Below are positions 14,547-25,033 of a stretch of 64,000 nucleotides of DNA, piece by piece. Numbering within the stretch: position 1 is the first letter of the stretch; every line of letters begins with the position of its first letter. Made by a program: the position numbers and the translations under genes. Origin of the DNA: Allacma fusca (lineage: Eukaryota; Arthropoda; Collembola; Symphypleona; Sminthuridae); contig OX359248.1 of the NCBI GenBank assembly GCA_947179485.1, forward strand, positions 57,174,386-57,238,385. Reading direction: 5' to 3'. Under the pieces are notes generated by a model. The model had not been told where the DNA came from, searched no databases, and worked only from the letters and a program-made list of their open reading frames with translations.

Positions 14547-17019
14547 TAGATATGCCTGGATGGAAGAGGCAGGAGAGCATTAAACTCTACTGGCAGATCA
14601 ACATAAATTTCTTTTTCTCTTCCCCAAACAGAGGTACATACAGGGGGGTCTCTTTACAACAGTCACAATGGGAGGTTAAAATGAAGGGTTCAAAATAGGA
14701 GCCAAATTTTGGAATGAATAACATCCGTATAAAAATTTCTACGCATCTAAAATCTAGAAGGTGCATTTTTGACAGGGAATGCTTACTCTTCGAAAGGTTT
14801 GTTGTAAAGATACTCCACTGTAGGCAACCATTCCTCGACCAGCAGTGCCTTATCCCTTTTCTAACAAAACGTCCTGATGTCTTTGAATCACACATTTAAG
14901 ATTAGAATAGACAACGGCAGTGTAGGAGCATATACGAGGTGATAAATAGATGTTTCCTCTTGTCACCTTACACAGAAAATGGATGCGAAAATGAAAGTGG
15001 GGTTGTGTAGCTCCTTGAAAATAATCTTTTATAAGAAATGTTTTTAATGAGGCTTTAATATTTTTTCCAAAAAAATGGTATACCCCATTGGTGAATTGTT
15101 AACACCTCAAGGTTAGTCAAATTTTGGTACATTTGTAACTGTTCTCACAGCAAGAAAAATCGAATGTCTATATTTACAGTTTAATATTAAAATTACGAAT
15201 GTCTTATTTTGAAACAAGTTTTCTTCTTCGAAATCCTTCTCTAACAAAATTTTTCAAATTAGTTCCACTGTTTTATTCTAACTTTCCAAATGCGTACTTC
15301 CATATGAATTATGTAATTTAAATTTTTGACAGAATATTTCCCTAAAATAAATCACAATTTCCATATAGATAATTCTAACACGCATATATTTATACATAAT
15401 TATGTTGATATCTATATTTTAAATTTTTACAAAGTATGTACAAATGTATGACTGGCGTTACAAGATTATTTTTGAAAAACTTGAAAGTAAAAGTGTGATG
15501 TAAATAAAGACAAAGAAAAGGAAGAAAGACTGGAAAAATAGAGAGATGTGTCGCTGGAAGAGTCGACTCTATACAAAACCTATTCCATAACCAATAAGTG
15601 TAACATTGTGAGCGGACTGTACTTCTGTACATGTTCTCTAAACATTTCCCTACTAAACGGATTCATTGAAGATTGTTTATCTTTGATTCCTACGTAAGTG
15701 TGAGGGCCTAAGGGAGAAATATTTTTGGGACACTGTAGAAATATCGGTGATAAAGAACGACAAGCTCTCCCGTCCAGAATATTAGAAAAAGACCGTAACT
15801 TTCTCCCGATAGAAAATGAAAGTTTGTGAAAAGAGAAGTTAGGGAAACAAGGCGTCAGCAAAAGAAGGAAAAACAGAAAGTTGTACTCCCCTTCCTCATA
15901 TTGGATTATGTATAGCGGACCTTACGTTGAGAAAACAAGCAGGTTAAAACCCGCAAAAAATTTGGAAAGTACTCAAGGCATTATAGAGAGACATTTCGGG
16001 AATGCAACTCCCCATAGATAAGTGTTGGCCGAAGATTCCGAGGAGTGCAAATCTAAGGAAATAACGCAATGAGAAAATATACAAAAAGAATCAGAAAACG
16101 CTCTCTTTTTCAATTCACCAAACTTGTGTCTTTTCAAGCAGTTGTCACCATTTAAAGTCAGGAGGACCCAAGATCCCTCAAAATACATACTGGAGAGGAC
16201 CATTATAACGGCCTCCGCTAGTCTCGCTCTGGAGGTGTAAATAGCAGAAATTTCGTTAAAACTGTTGACTGATTTAATTGTGTCCTAGGTTCCATTGTAA
16301 ATTATACCAAATGTTAAAGCTAATCCCTCTGTAAGATTGTAATTTGTGAGTTTAAGGAGAACTGTCATTGTAACTTTGTCGACTTTATTCACATAATACG
16401 CCAAGGGGGTGTGGGACACTGGGTGTGGATTGTAGACGGTGGCGATTGGATATAGGGAAGCTGATGTGGGTCTTTGGAAAAAGAAGCATTGCACTGAAGA
16501 TTTATGTTTGGAAAGAAACGTTGGATTTGCTTTGGAAGCACGTTCCACATTTTAGCCTGTAATCAATAAGATTGGAGAGAGAGAGAAGAAATAAATGGAT
16601 TCCGGTGTTGCTTCGGGGCTCACAACTTTATTACCAGTAACTAATCTGGAGTTATTTGAATTTTATCATTTGCTGACAGTTAGAACATCCCAAAGGAACA
16701 ACTCCCAACTTTTCACAACTCCACTTCCAAAATTTCGCATCCTGAACAATTTCTTTCCCCACGCAAAGCAAGATCAAGAAGATTACGCTCTCATCCATTC
16801 CAGCTACAACAGACCCTCTTAGGATCATTTTCGTTATATCTATACAGTGCACTCTCGCTATACTAAATCTACTCTCTAAAATGTACTTTCTCTCTAGGTG
16901 AAAAATATTTCTACATACTGTATTCCTTATCATAAATTTCTTCGGGCATAAAATAGTATGTAAAGTAAACCATCCTCTAATGGACCTGCCAAAGTTTACA
17001 GTATGAACATTGATATTTC

Positions 17020-17330
17020 AGCTAAACACTCGAGCCCGCTTTTGTTTAATAAATGTTAACAAAACAACATGAAAAATACTTGGATTTGAGATTTTTCAGT
17101 GAACGACTCACATCCGAGTGTTATAGTGAACACTCATATTTGGAGTTTTCGTGTGATCCCTTGAACCTGATTTTCCGAGTTCACACACTAATGTTAGTTT
17201 GTGAGGGAATTCTCGTTAATTTGTAGCGTTAATTTTAATTGACGGTTTGAATTTTACATATTTGAGTGAATACTCGAGCATTTAGTAGTAAGTAATTAGA
17301 TACTCGAATGTTGAATTTTGAGGGAATTAA
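17020..17330. repeat. Weaker cluster of CGAGT / ACTCG words
   Basis: At least five ACTCG or CGAGT words occur with recurring GTGAACACTC and GTGAATACTC phrases in about 300 bases. It resembles the 49-kb block in word content but is more decayed. No ends were recognised. Confidence 0.35.
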
Positions 17331-18541
17331 TACCAAAATACAAAAAATATTGCAATACTAAAAAACAATTTTGCTATAATTAATTAATAATATCTTTTCA
17401 AAAAAACCTCCTGTGTGATTTCAAGTTTTCGAATAGGCATGCTCCATCTTAAATTCACCATGTAAAATTTCATTTGAAATTTTGAATTTTACGGCAAGTT
17501 GAAATCTTGCAAAAAGTTTTAGGAAATCAATGGAGGATTATGTAGGTTGCATACATTATTTAAAGAAGTTCAAGAATATGTGCAGTCATGTGTTTTAAAG
17601 GAAATTAAATAGCCCAGGAGTTATAGCATTCTCAAGCTTCACTCTTGTAATGTGTTGATCTTATAAGGAGAAAAATGCATTGAGGTGACAATTTTTATGT
17701 GCAATTATTATAATAATTGCCATTACAGTGATAATTTATAACATGTGTTATAGCATTGCACTTATTATTTATTGGATCCCAAGTAAAATTAGTGAAGAAA
17801 CAGACGAATCATAATGTGCTGAGAAATGCCCTTACAGAGCCATGTTCCACTGGCGGGAAAATTACTGAGACGTGGAATTATAATGGTAAAAATGTGCACT
17901 CCCTTACAGCAAACCTTTTCTGTAACTATTAGAGATCCCTGTAATTGACTATAAATGAACTTCACTGAATCTAGTATTACGAGCCGGGACTTGGAACTGA
18001 TTTCTCTGAGAGTGTGTTTTTAGTGATAAAGTGGAGGGAAGGGTGAGTGGGAGGAGAAGACAGAGTCGTTGTGTTAATGACGTGTGGAGCAATTTATGGA
18101 ACTGAATGAAAGATAACAAGATGCTCTCGGACGGGATAATTAATGAAATCAACTCTAACATTGGACTTGCTCATTTAATAAGTAATTATCAACCAGCACC
18201 CAAAAGTCATTTCCTTAGCTCACGCTTACGTAACTGCCTGAACTCCAAATTAAGAATGGGCACAGAAATTAATCTACAGTGGAATATCTTTGTACTGGTC
18301 TCCCCAAATCCCAGGATCTCGTTTCATAATTTGTTTCATAGCTCAGTTTTGAAGTCCTGAGAAGAGTTTTTTCCTTGATAGTTACATCAGTGATTTATCC
18401 ACTTTAATATCAGCTCTTTATTACGAATAATTATATTTTAACATTACTTCATCGGCTATTCTAACCAAATGATCGAGTAAGATTAGAAAGTAAACATGGA
18501 CAATGAAATTAGAATAATCCCACACAAGGTATATAAAGCTT

Positions 18542-18661
18542 AAATGATATCACAATAGGTCAAGGAAGGTCAAATGATACAGTAATACGTCAAGGAAGGT
18601 CAAATGATATCACAAAAGGTCAAGTCAGAACAAATAATATCACAAAAAGTCGGGTAAGGTC
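18542..18661. repeat. Four-copy 30-bp minisatellite
   Basis: Four consecutive 30-base units start at 18,542, 18,572, 18,602 and 18,632. They share the pattern AAATGATATCACAA, then AGGTCAA, then GG(A/T)AAGGTC, with scattered substitutions. Unit length is constant, so the array grew by tandem duplication. Confidence 0.85.
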
Positions 18662-19066
18662 AAGTATCGTCATTTATTTTTAATTAAGGTAAACCATTTC
18701 AAAAGGAACACTTTATTTTAACTTAATTTAATCACATTAAATATCTAGTAATTACCTAATAGCTGAAGTAAAGTTAATTGCATCTGTCAAATAGAAGTAA
18801 GGTCAAATTATCTCAGGCAAGGGCAATTATTAAACATACTAAAATCGACTAAAATAAGTTTAATCAAGGTGAAGGAAGGCTCAACTATCGTAAAAAGATG
18901 TCTTAACATCAAATTATTGTCAAAATGATCAATTAAGGTTGAGTGGTTTGAAAAACTTTAAGAAAGGTCAAATTATCTCAAATTCAATGATCTCAGGTAA
19001 TATTGGATCATGTGGTAACATAAAAGGGGAATCAAGGCCAAGTCAATGCAGAACAACGTCAGGTCA
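18557..19066 (+). repeat. Cluster of AGGTCA words
   Basis: Exact AGGTCA occurs at 18,557, 18,567, 18,597, 18,617, 18,657, 18,800, 18,965 and 19,061, all on the plus strand, with near-matches between. Five belong to the minisatellite and three lie outside it. AGGTCA is the nuclear-receptor half-site, and TCAAGG extensions resemble FTZ-F1/ERR sites. The regulatory reading is speculation; a decayed satellite is the simpler explanation. Confidence 0.6.
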
Positions 19067-19972
19067 AGCAATCTCGGTTTGGTAGGGTCAATTGAAGCAA
19101 CTCGCTCAATACAGCAAATTTTCAGGTTTCTCTTGAAAGGAACAAAAGTCTCGGAAAATGTCAAACAATATATTTACTTTAGTTCAAGTTTCCTCTACTA
19201 TAAAAGCGGAAGAAAAATCACCAAAAATTAGGCAAGGGCAAAATCAATCGTAATAATGTTGTACTTATTAAGCTTAGCCTTTGGTCATACCAACTTGAGA
19301 CCAAACTCCTAAAATAAATACTGAATTACTCAAAATCCTGGAAGATTGTAATTAAATAATTGGAAGTAGTTAATGATCGGGCTAAACCAATCAATGAGTC
19401 TAAAACCGTGAATTATGATCACCAGAATTAATGTATTATACTTTAAATAATTCATTTTATTCAGTAGACATCAAAAGGAAACTGAAACTTAAGATTTACT
19501 CAAGGATTGACTGTTATTATTTGAAAAGCCTAAAAGTTTCTGAACATTAACAAGTGACTTTAGAGCCGATCTGGTCGTTGCCAGATTTAACAGCTTTAAT
19601 TAAAGTGCATCAAGATAATTATAATTCGGACAACCGGTCGGTGCCTTCCACTGGCAGTAACCTTGGGAAAGTATTTGTACAACATCAGTATTTGTCGCAT
19701 AAAAATTATTTCCATTATAAGGAGCAATGAATTATCAATCTTATTTTATAGAGCTACTAGCACTGCACAGCCAGCTATTGCTGGCTTCGAAATCGAAAGG
19801 GGTAATAGATACATATAAACATTAACGTACGTTACAGAGAAGGGGCTAACGGTTTAATCGGCTAGTATTAAAATATTCTAGACAAAATGATGCGGATAAT
19901 GAGATGCATAAACAAACTTCGGCTTCACCAATGAAAAATACGTACACGCCAATTGTAAATACATGCATATTA
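18662..19972. other. Non-coding flank left of copia
   Basis: Apart from AGGTCA-like words up to about 19,070 and the hairpin repeat at 19,761, nothing was recognised. The copia element inserted at its right end. Confidence 0.6.
19761..19786. repeat. Hairpin-containing short repeat, copy 1
   Basis: CACTGCACAGCCAG and ATTGCTGGCT are separated by CT. AGCCAGC and GCTGGCT form a 7-bp stem with loop TATT. The same 26 bases recur at 44,282-44,307 with two changes. It lies about 200 bases left of copia. Confidence 0.65.
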
Positions 19973-19977
19973 CATAC
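19973..19977. repeat. Target-site duplication of the copia insertion, left copy
   Basis: CATAC lies just outside the left LTR and is repeated exactly just outside the right LTR. Five base pairs is the usual duplication made by copia-type integrases. The match sets the LTR edge at 19,978. Confidence 0.9.
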
Positions 19978-20363
19978 TATGATGATTAGTGTCGCACTGT
20001 ATGAAAATGAGTTAAGATGACTGTTGGATACACAGACGGTTAAACAATAAGGTTCAGGTTTAATAACTTTAGAATAAAAAGTAATGACAGTAATAACGTA
20101 TTAACAAGAGAGTGTGAGCACTCAAACTGACAGAGTAACAATCTAGAATCAACTGTATCATTTTGGACGGAGGGCTCAGTTTAAGTACCCAAAGTGAAAG
20201 GTTGTTTGCATGTGATACTGAGGTTCAAAATAGTAAGGTGATGCATTGTCTGTACTTATAAGTCTGACTCATAGGAAGGTTGAGATTGTAAGGTTATACA
20301 AATATTGGGATGTATGAGTCATACTAGATTATTAACCCAGCAGTCATATATATAAACATCACA
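19978..20363 (-). repeat. 3' LTR of the copia element
   Basis: This is the downstream 386-bp LTR, apparently identical to the copy at 27,791-28,176. It follows the purine tract and would supply the polyadenylation site. No AATAAA is seen on the coding strand, but an ATTAAA variant lies near 20,060. The AATAAA-like word near 20,074 is on the other strand. Confidence 0.95.
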
Positions 20364-20372
20364 CTTTCCCTC
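20364..20372 (-). other. Polypurine tract for plus-strand priming
   Basis: The coding strand reads GAGGGAAAG immediately before the 3' LTR, in the expected position for the RNase H-resistant primer of second-strand synthesis. The Env-like frame stops about 30 bases upstream, so there is almost no 3' untranslated sequence. Confidence 0.8.
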
Positions 20373-20401
20373 AATCTCAACCTTAGTGAAAACAAAAATG
20401 A

Positions 20402-21960
20402 TTACGGTGAGATTATACTGCATTTATTTGGCACCACCATATTGTTAGGAGCTGGATGAGCAATGACGGAGAAGGTGGTTTCAGTAGCGGAGTTTTGTCT
20501 TGTGCAGAGTAGATAGATAACAGTCATGAGTAGTGCCACGGCAACTGAGAGGATGACACCGGTTGACCAGTAATAGTGGATGACATGCATAGGCGAAATA
20601 TGTTCTTCCTGGAAGTTGTCAGTGAGGTTCATCTCAAGCATAAGTGATGTCCAGTTTAACTTGGGCTGGAAGTGCCAGTTGGCCTTTATCGTGAATACGG
20701 GGTCTAGTGTCTCTTGATGCGCCAAGCTGATCCTGGATCCTATAAATTCCATGTCGTTGATGGAGAAATTCGTTTTTATAGGAAAGGAGATGACTTCGTT
20801 TGGACATTTTCGCCGGACTCCTTCGATAGTAATGTTGGACTCCGGACAATATACGTAGTATTGGTCATTGTACGGTTTAATTTGGATGAACGCCTGTTCG
20901 TCGTAAGGGTAGTTTTTCTGGCATCGGGTGATGGTGAAGTGCTTTGTGTCGTTACTGACCGCACTTTGCGACATGCAACCTCTGGCCGGGGCGAGAATTA
21001 GTTCGTATTTGATTGGTTGCTTTATATTAATGGAGAATACACAGTGACTACTTTCAGACAGGATGGCATTTTGAGGACCGGTGTATTCAGTAGTGCATGT
21101 ATTATTTCCCTTTCGGACCATTAGTGTGAAGGGATCCGCTTCAATCAGGGTCAAGTCATCGCTTACTAATGGGACTGCAAAATCCATGAAAAGCTTGTTC
21201 CCATCGTCGGATAAGGCACACCTTTGGGCTTTGCTGAGGTGAATAGGGCACTTATCTCCGCAAGGAAGAGTTATATTAAAATAGTCAATAAAGGATGGAT
21301 CTACCTTTCCCAATTTCCACTGTCTATTTGCTTCCCTCAGCATGGCTTTGGCCATAGTGAGTCGACTGACAATATAGGCGATGGCGTAGGTGGTGCTCAC
21401 GAGCTTTCCCTTAAGCTCAGCGTAATCTTTTTGATGGGCTTCGAGACCAATGATTGCGTGGTTGAACTGAGTTGTGAGTTGACGGATGCTGTCGTGATTT
21501 TTCTTGACCTGTGCTTCAACATTGTTGAGCATAGTGTCCTGGAGGGTGGTGTGGTCTTCTACCAGTGATAGTTGTTGAGCGGTGGTAACTGCAATGACGG
21601 TGTCTGTGATTCCAATACCGGCACTTGCAATTATTGCTACTACGACCAGGCAGATGATGAGGTCCAAAAACCGTTTTTGTCGGTGTGATTGGAGCCAGCG
21701 TTTCTTGGGGCACATAAGTTGAAGTTCATTAATAAACATGGCTTGATACGATTCCTGGCATTGTCTTTTGGCTTCGGATGATAGATCCACGTGCACTGTG
21801 TCATTTGTGATTATCTCACAAGGATTGATAAAATCCACCACTAGGTTTACTTGGTAATGTCCTGTGGTTACCGGGTTGTTGCCTTTTCTCCAAAGTACGG
21901 GTGGAGTTCCACTATTAGCTGAAGCAGAAATGATGAACAGAGCAATGAGTCCGAGTACGA
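20402..21960 (-). CDS. Envelope-like class I fusion glycoprotein domain, 3' end of the copia frame
   Basis: About 519 residues, numbered as in the parent frame. Hydrophobic segment 616-630 ending in small residues resembles a signal peptide. RQKR at 709-712 is a furin-type site, followed at once by a hydrophobic, glycine/alanine-containing segment (713-733) like a fusion peptide, then a helical region (about 740-830). NxS/T sequons lie near 668, 844, 901, 952, 991, 1013, 1051 and 1060. Cysteines are frequent between 849 and 1001. A membrane anchor spans about 1081-1100, with a tail of about 34 residues. This is the layout of a class I viral fusion protein and would place it on a membrane or particle surface. 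The homologous family is not recognised, and function is inferred from layout alone. No methionine occurs between residues 533 and 690, so Env needs splicing or polyprotein cleavage. Confidence 0.8.
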
Positions 21961-23806
21961 CTGAGGGTGAGAAGTTACTTACGAGTCGTCTTCCTGTGCT
22001 TTTGACTTGTTTGTCGTCTTCCGCCGAGGGGTGTCGCTGAAGACCCAGTTGGCTCCTGTTTGTTTCGAGCTTTCCCTTAAGTAAGGGTTTCGTCAGACTG
22101 TCAGCCAATTGTATTGCAGTGGGGACATAAGTGACTTCAATGTCTCCCTGGTTGGCTAAATCTCTTATGTAGTGGAATCTTACGTCTATATGTTTTGTCC
22201 TGGTGTGCATCTCAGGGTTCTTTACTAACCTTATAGCACTTTGATTATCCACTCGAATTTTTGTTGGCTGAGTCTGTGGATGTCCTAATTCGTGTAGAAA
22301 GGACCTTAACCAAACTATCTCTCTGGCTGCGGATGCAATTGCGATGTATTCGGCTTCAGTCGATGAGAGCGATACGCATGGTTGTTTTTGTGATGACCAA
22401 CTGATAATAGAATCGTTGAGTTTGATGACCATTCCACTTGTTGATCGTCGTGTGACTTTGTCCCCTGCGTAATCGGAGTCGGTATAGGCTGTCAGACGCA
22501 TGTTTCCTGTTGAGTGGTAAGTGATTCCCATATTGGATGTCCCCTTTAAGTATCTCAAAACCCCTTTTGCTGCAATCCAATGGGATTCGTTGAAGCAGCT
22601 CATGAACTGAGCTAATTTGGAAACGGCAAAGGATATGTCAGGACGGGAGCATTTTGCGAGGAAGATCAGCGACCCAATTAACTGCCGGTATGGAATAGAT
22701 TCGTCACATTCGGTTGCTGGAATCAACTCCGTGTACGGCTGGAGAGGCACGCTACTTGGATTACAGTTTTCCATGTTGAACTTTTGAAGTAGGTTGCTCA
22801 CGTACTGCTTCTGGGTGATTGTGATCGCTCCATTTGTTTCTCTAGATATCTCCAATCCTACATAATTCGTCGGCTGGTGTTTGGTAATTTTGAATCCCTT
22901 TTCAATCCCTTGCATCACCTGTGATAAGGAATTTTCTTTAGTGCACATGATGAGTCCATCATCAACATATAGTACCAGAATGACGAGGTCATCGTTAATA
23001 GTTCCAAGAAAGACGCTTGGATCATATTGGGATTGACGCAGTCCGAGTGTGTCTTCCAAAAATTTTGAAAACTTTTGGTTCCAGCATCGTGGGGATTGTT
23101 TTAGGCCATAAATGCTTTTTAGGAGGCGCAGTACTTTCCCAGATGTGGTGGAATAGCCGGCTGGAATTTTAACGTAAATTTCTTCTTCTAAATCGCCATT
23201 AAGAAATGCTGTGGTAACATCAAATTGTAGGATGTGTAGGTTAAGATGCGCTGCCAGATTTAGTAGAAGGCGAATAGATTCATATCTACTGACTGCAGCG
23301 AATGTCTCGAAGTAGTCAACTCCTTCTTCTTGTAAATATCCTCTAATGACGAGTCTAGCTTTGAACCTGGAAATTGTTCCGTCTGAATGATATTTGAGTT
23401 TAAATACCCATTTGGTGTCTAATAGTTTTGCATTGAGGGGTCGGTCAACGATTTCCCACGAGTTGTTCAATTCTTGGTTTGAAATTTCTTCACTAATTGC
23501 TTTGAGCCATTCGTCCTTTTGAGGTGAGGTGATTGCCTCTTTGTATGTAGCGGGTTCTTGTACTACTGTTGCAGTGAACATGTTGGGGTTTGCATTCTTT
23601 ATCGTTGTACGCGGTCTCAGCCTGGAGTCGAGGATTTGAGGTTGATAGCCGTTGATTGTGGTTTGGAGGTTTTTAGGGATTGCTACTTTTGTGACCTGAC
23701 CTTCTGGAATCGTTGCTACATATTTGCCTTTTGGTGTTGAGATGAGCACATTGTGCATTTTTGGTTGCGGATCCTCGCTTATATGATCGTGTCCCGTGGA
23801 GGTCAA
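20402..23806 (-). CDS. Copia reverse transcriptase and RNase H fused in frame to an Env-like glycoprotein
   Basis: This is the 3' part of the polyprotein, downstream of the LINE. Its apparent start at 23,806 is TTG, a by-product of the insertion and not a real initiator. Residues 93-345 are copia-type RT, with the catalytic YVDD at 280-283. Residues 435-575 are RNase H, with TDSD at 442-445, E484 and D520. There is no stop after RNase H: the frame runs through a polar linker (about 580-615) into the Env-like region (616-1134) and ends with TAA at 20,402. If the LINE and one copy of its target duplication are set aside, this frame is in phase with the Gag-integrase frame, so the element had one uninterrupted gag-pol-env frame. 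I see no stop or frameshift other than the LINE. Confidence 0.93.
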   Translation of the reverse strand: MTSTGHDHISEDPQPKMHNVLISTPKGKYVATIPEGQVTKVAIPKNLQTTINGYQPQILDSRLRPRTTIKNANPNMFTATVVQEPATYKEAITSPQKDEWLKAISEEISNQELNNSWEIVDRPLNAKLLDTKWVFKLKYHSDGTISRFKARLVIRGYLQEEGVDYFETFAAVSRYESIRLLLNLAAHLNLHILQFDVTTAFLNGDLEEEIYVKIPAGYSTTSGKVLRLLKSIYGLKQSPRCWNQKFSKFLEDTLGLRQSQYDPSVFLGTINDDLVILVLYVDDGLIMCTKENSLSQVMQGIEKGFKITKHQPTNYVGLEISRETNGAITITQKQYVSNLLQKFNMENCNPSSVPLQPYTELIPATECDESIPYRQLIGSLIFLAKCSRPDISFAVSKLAQFMSCFNESHWIAAKGVLRYLKGTSNMGITYHSTGNMRLTAYTDSDYAGDKVTRRSTSGMVIKLNDSIISWSSQKQPCVSLSSTEAEYIAIASAAREIVWLRSFLHELGHPQTQPTKIRVDNQSAIRLVKNPEMHTRTKHIDVRFHYIRDLANQGDIEVTYVPTAIQLADSLTKPLLKGKLETNRSQLGLQRHPSAEDDKQVKSTGRRLVSNFSPSVVLGLIALFIISASANSGTPPVLWRKGNNPVTTGHYQVNLVVDFINPCEIITNDTVHVDLSSEAKRQCQESYQAMFINELQLMCPKKRWLQSHRQKRFLDLIICLVVVAIIASAGIGITDTVIAVTTAQQLSLVEDHTTLQDTMLNNVEAQVKKNHDSIRQLTTQFNHAIIGLEAHQKDYAELKGKLVSTTYAIAYIVSRLTMAKAMLREANRQWKLGKVDPSFIDYFNITLPCGDKCPIHLSKAQRCALSDDGNKLFMDFAVPLVSDDLTLIEADPFTLMVRKGNNTCTTEYTGPQNAILSESSHCVFSINIKQPIKYELILAPARGCMSQSAVSNDTKHFTITRCQKNYPYDEQAFIQIKPYNDQYYVYCPESNITIEGVRRKCPNEVISFPIKTNFSINDMEFIGSRISLAHQETLDPVFTIKANWHFQPKLNWTSLMLEMNLTDNFQEEHISPMHVIHYYWSTGVILSVAVALLMTVIYLLCTRQNSATETTFSVIAHPAPNNMVVPNKCSIISP
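21961..21982 (-). promoter_or_regulatory. Candidate splice acceptor (and adjacent donor-like word) at the Pol/Env boundary
   Basis: On the coding strand a pyrimidine-rich stretch ends in CAG at 21,961, one codon before the Env signal-like segment. That is where a subgenomic Env mRNA would need its acceptor. A consensus donor word GTAAGT starts at 21,982, only 22 bases upstream, too close to pair with this acceptor. I found no strong donor in the short leader or at the start of gag, so the splice is a hypothesis. Confidence 0.4.
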
Positions 23807-23817
23807 TTCTTCAGGTC
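23804..23817. repeat. Target-site duplication of the nested LINE, left copy
   Basis: The 14 bases CAATTCTTCAGGTC recur exactly after the LINE tail. Both copies are copia coding sequence, and removing the LINE with one copy keeps the copia frame in phase. Confidence 0.92.
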
Positions 23818-25011
23818 ATCCTAGCATACAGCCCAGGAGATCTGAGGAAGAAAATAGAAATTCTAGAAGACTACTGCCGAATAAATAAGTTACAGGTAAA
23901 TGCGAGTAAAACCAAGATTATGATCTTTGCAAAACATTTACCTAGAATTTTACCAACTTTCTCATTTGAAGGAAAAAAGCTAGACTTGGTAAAGGAGTAT
24001 ACCTATTTAGGAGTCCCATTTCACTCTACAGGGTCATTCCGACTAACAGCAGGTTTTTTCAAAAAAAAAGCAGAAATAGCACAAAACGCAGTCATTAATA
24101 TAATCAACTCCTCTAGATGCAATTCATGGAACTCAATATGTAAATTGTTCGAGTCAATGTGCATGTCTAATCTTTTGTATGCAGCAGGTATATGGGGTTT
24201 GGGACACGAAGCGCTAGTGGAGAGCCTTCAAACTACGTTTTTTAGAAAAATTCTAAGAGTGAGTCCCAAAACTTCAAACCATACCATAAGGTTAGAAGCC
24301 GGACGTTGTAAAATCAGTTGTACAATAATCAAATTATCATTGGCGTATCTATATAAAATCCTGAAAATGGATCGTAGTAGATATCCATATATTACTTTCC
24401 AGAAGCTTGTAATGATCGATTCCAACACTCAGTTCCCCCCAAACTGGAACTGGGTAACAAAGATTAAGGAGAATCTTAACAAATTGGGTTTTCGGGTAAA
24501 GTGGGAAAATATAAATCCTCAGTGGATTGAGATTAACTATAAATCCATACTAGAAGCGGCAGCGGCAGCTTCAGTTATGGACGACGTAGAGAAGGTCATG
24601 TGTTCAAAGCAAAATCCGTTGTATAAATTTATGCTTAGGGGATCAGTGGTTCCAAAATATTTAATGGGGGAGTTATCATTACAAATGGTTAGATTCATGG
24701 CATTTTTACGCCTTGCAAATCCGATTGACTCGAAAATTGAGTTAAGGGGAAATATACTAGAAATAAGCCCAAATAAGCCATGTATACTATGTAACTACTC
24801 GCAACAATCATGGCAACACTTACTTACAGAATGCTCTAAATTAAGTTATTTAAGAATCAAATATAATATTATTAATGAGAATATAGACAACACACGGACA
24901 CATCTAAATATAATATGTGAATCAAATCCGGTTATTTTAAACAGTTTGTACAAATTATGTATAGAAATCGCAACACAAGTATCAAAACATCAAACTGTAT
25001 CACTACGGTAA
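23818..25011 (+). pseudogene. C-terminal part of LINE ORF2 (RT thumb and CCHC zinc finger)
   Basis: About 397 LINE-derived residues. The open frame extends 19 codons further left, to an ATG at 23,761, but those codons are antisense copia sequence and not LINE protein. The remnant starts in the residues that normally follow the RT YADD box, so the catalytic aspartates are missing. The usual thumb signatures follow (NASKTKIMIF at about 47-56, YTYLGVPF at about 80-87). Near the C-terminus C341, C344, H353 and C358 form a zinc-finger-like CCHC. The frame is uninterrupted to TAA at 25,009, which fits a young copy, but the product cannot be an active RT. Confidence 0.88.
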
Positions 25012-25033
25012 AGTATGGAAATCTAATACGGGT

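Larger units (their letters stand above)
11615..18541. other. Non-coding AT-rich DNA with MITE ends
   Basis: No gene was recognised. A MITE opening end with TA lies at 16,845 (CAGTGCACTCTCGCTATACT) without a clear partner. GTTATAACGG-type words lie near 16,204. The stretch 13.2-14.0 kb is A/G-rich on the plus strand, and its minus-strand frames are low-complexity. Confidence 0.6.

Noticed and set aside
21961-21982. A 22-base intron between GTAAGT and CAG in the copia frame
   Set aside because: Too short to be spliced, and the frame is open through it; only the acceptor with a distant donor is plausible.
20634-22580. Other frames on both strands over the copia RT-Env region
   Set aside because: They are shadows of the long minus-strand coding frame.
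23761-23817. ATG start of the 416-codon plus-strand frame
   Set aside because: These 19 codons are antisense copia sequence plus target duplication; the LINE protein begins at 23,818.
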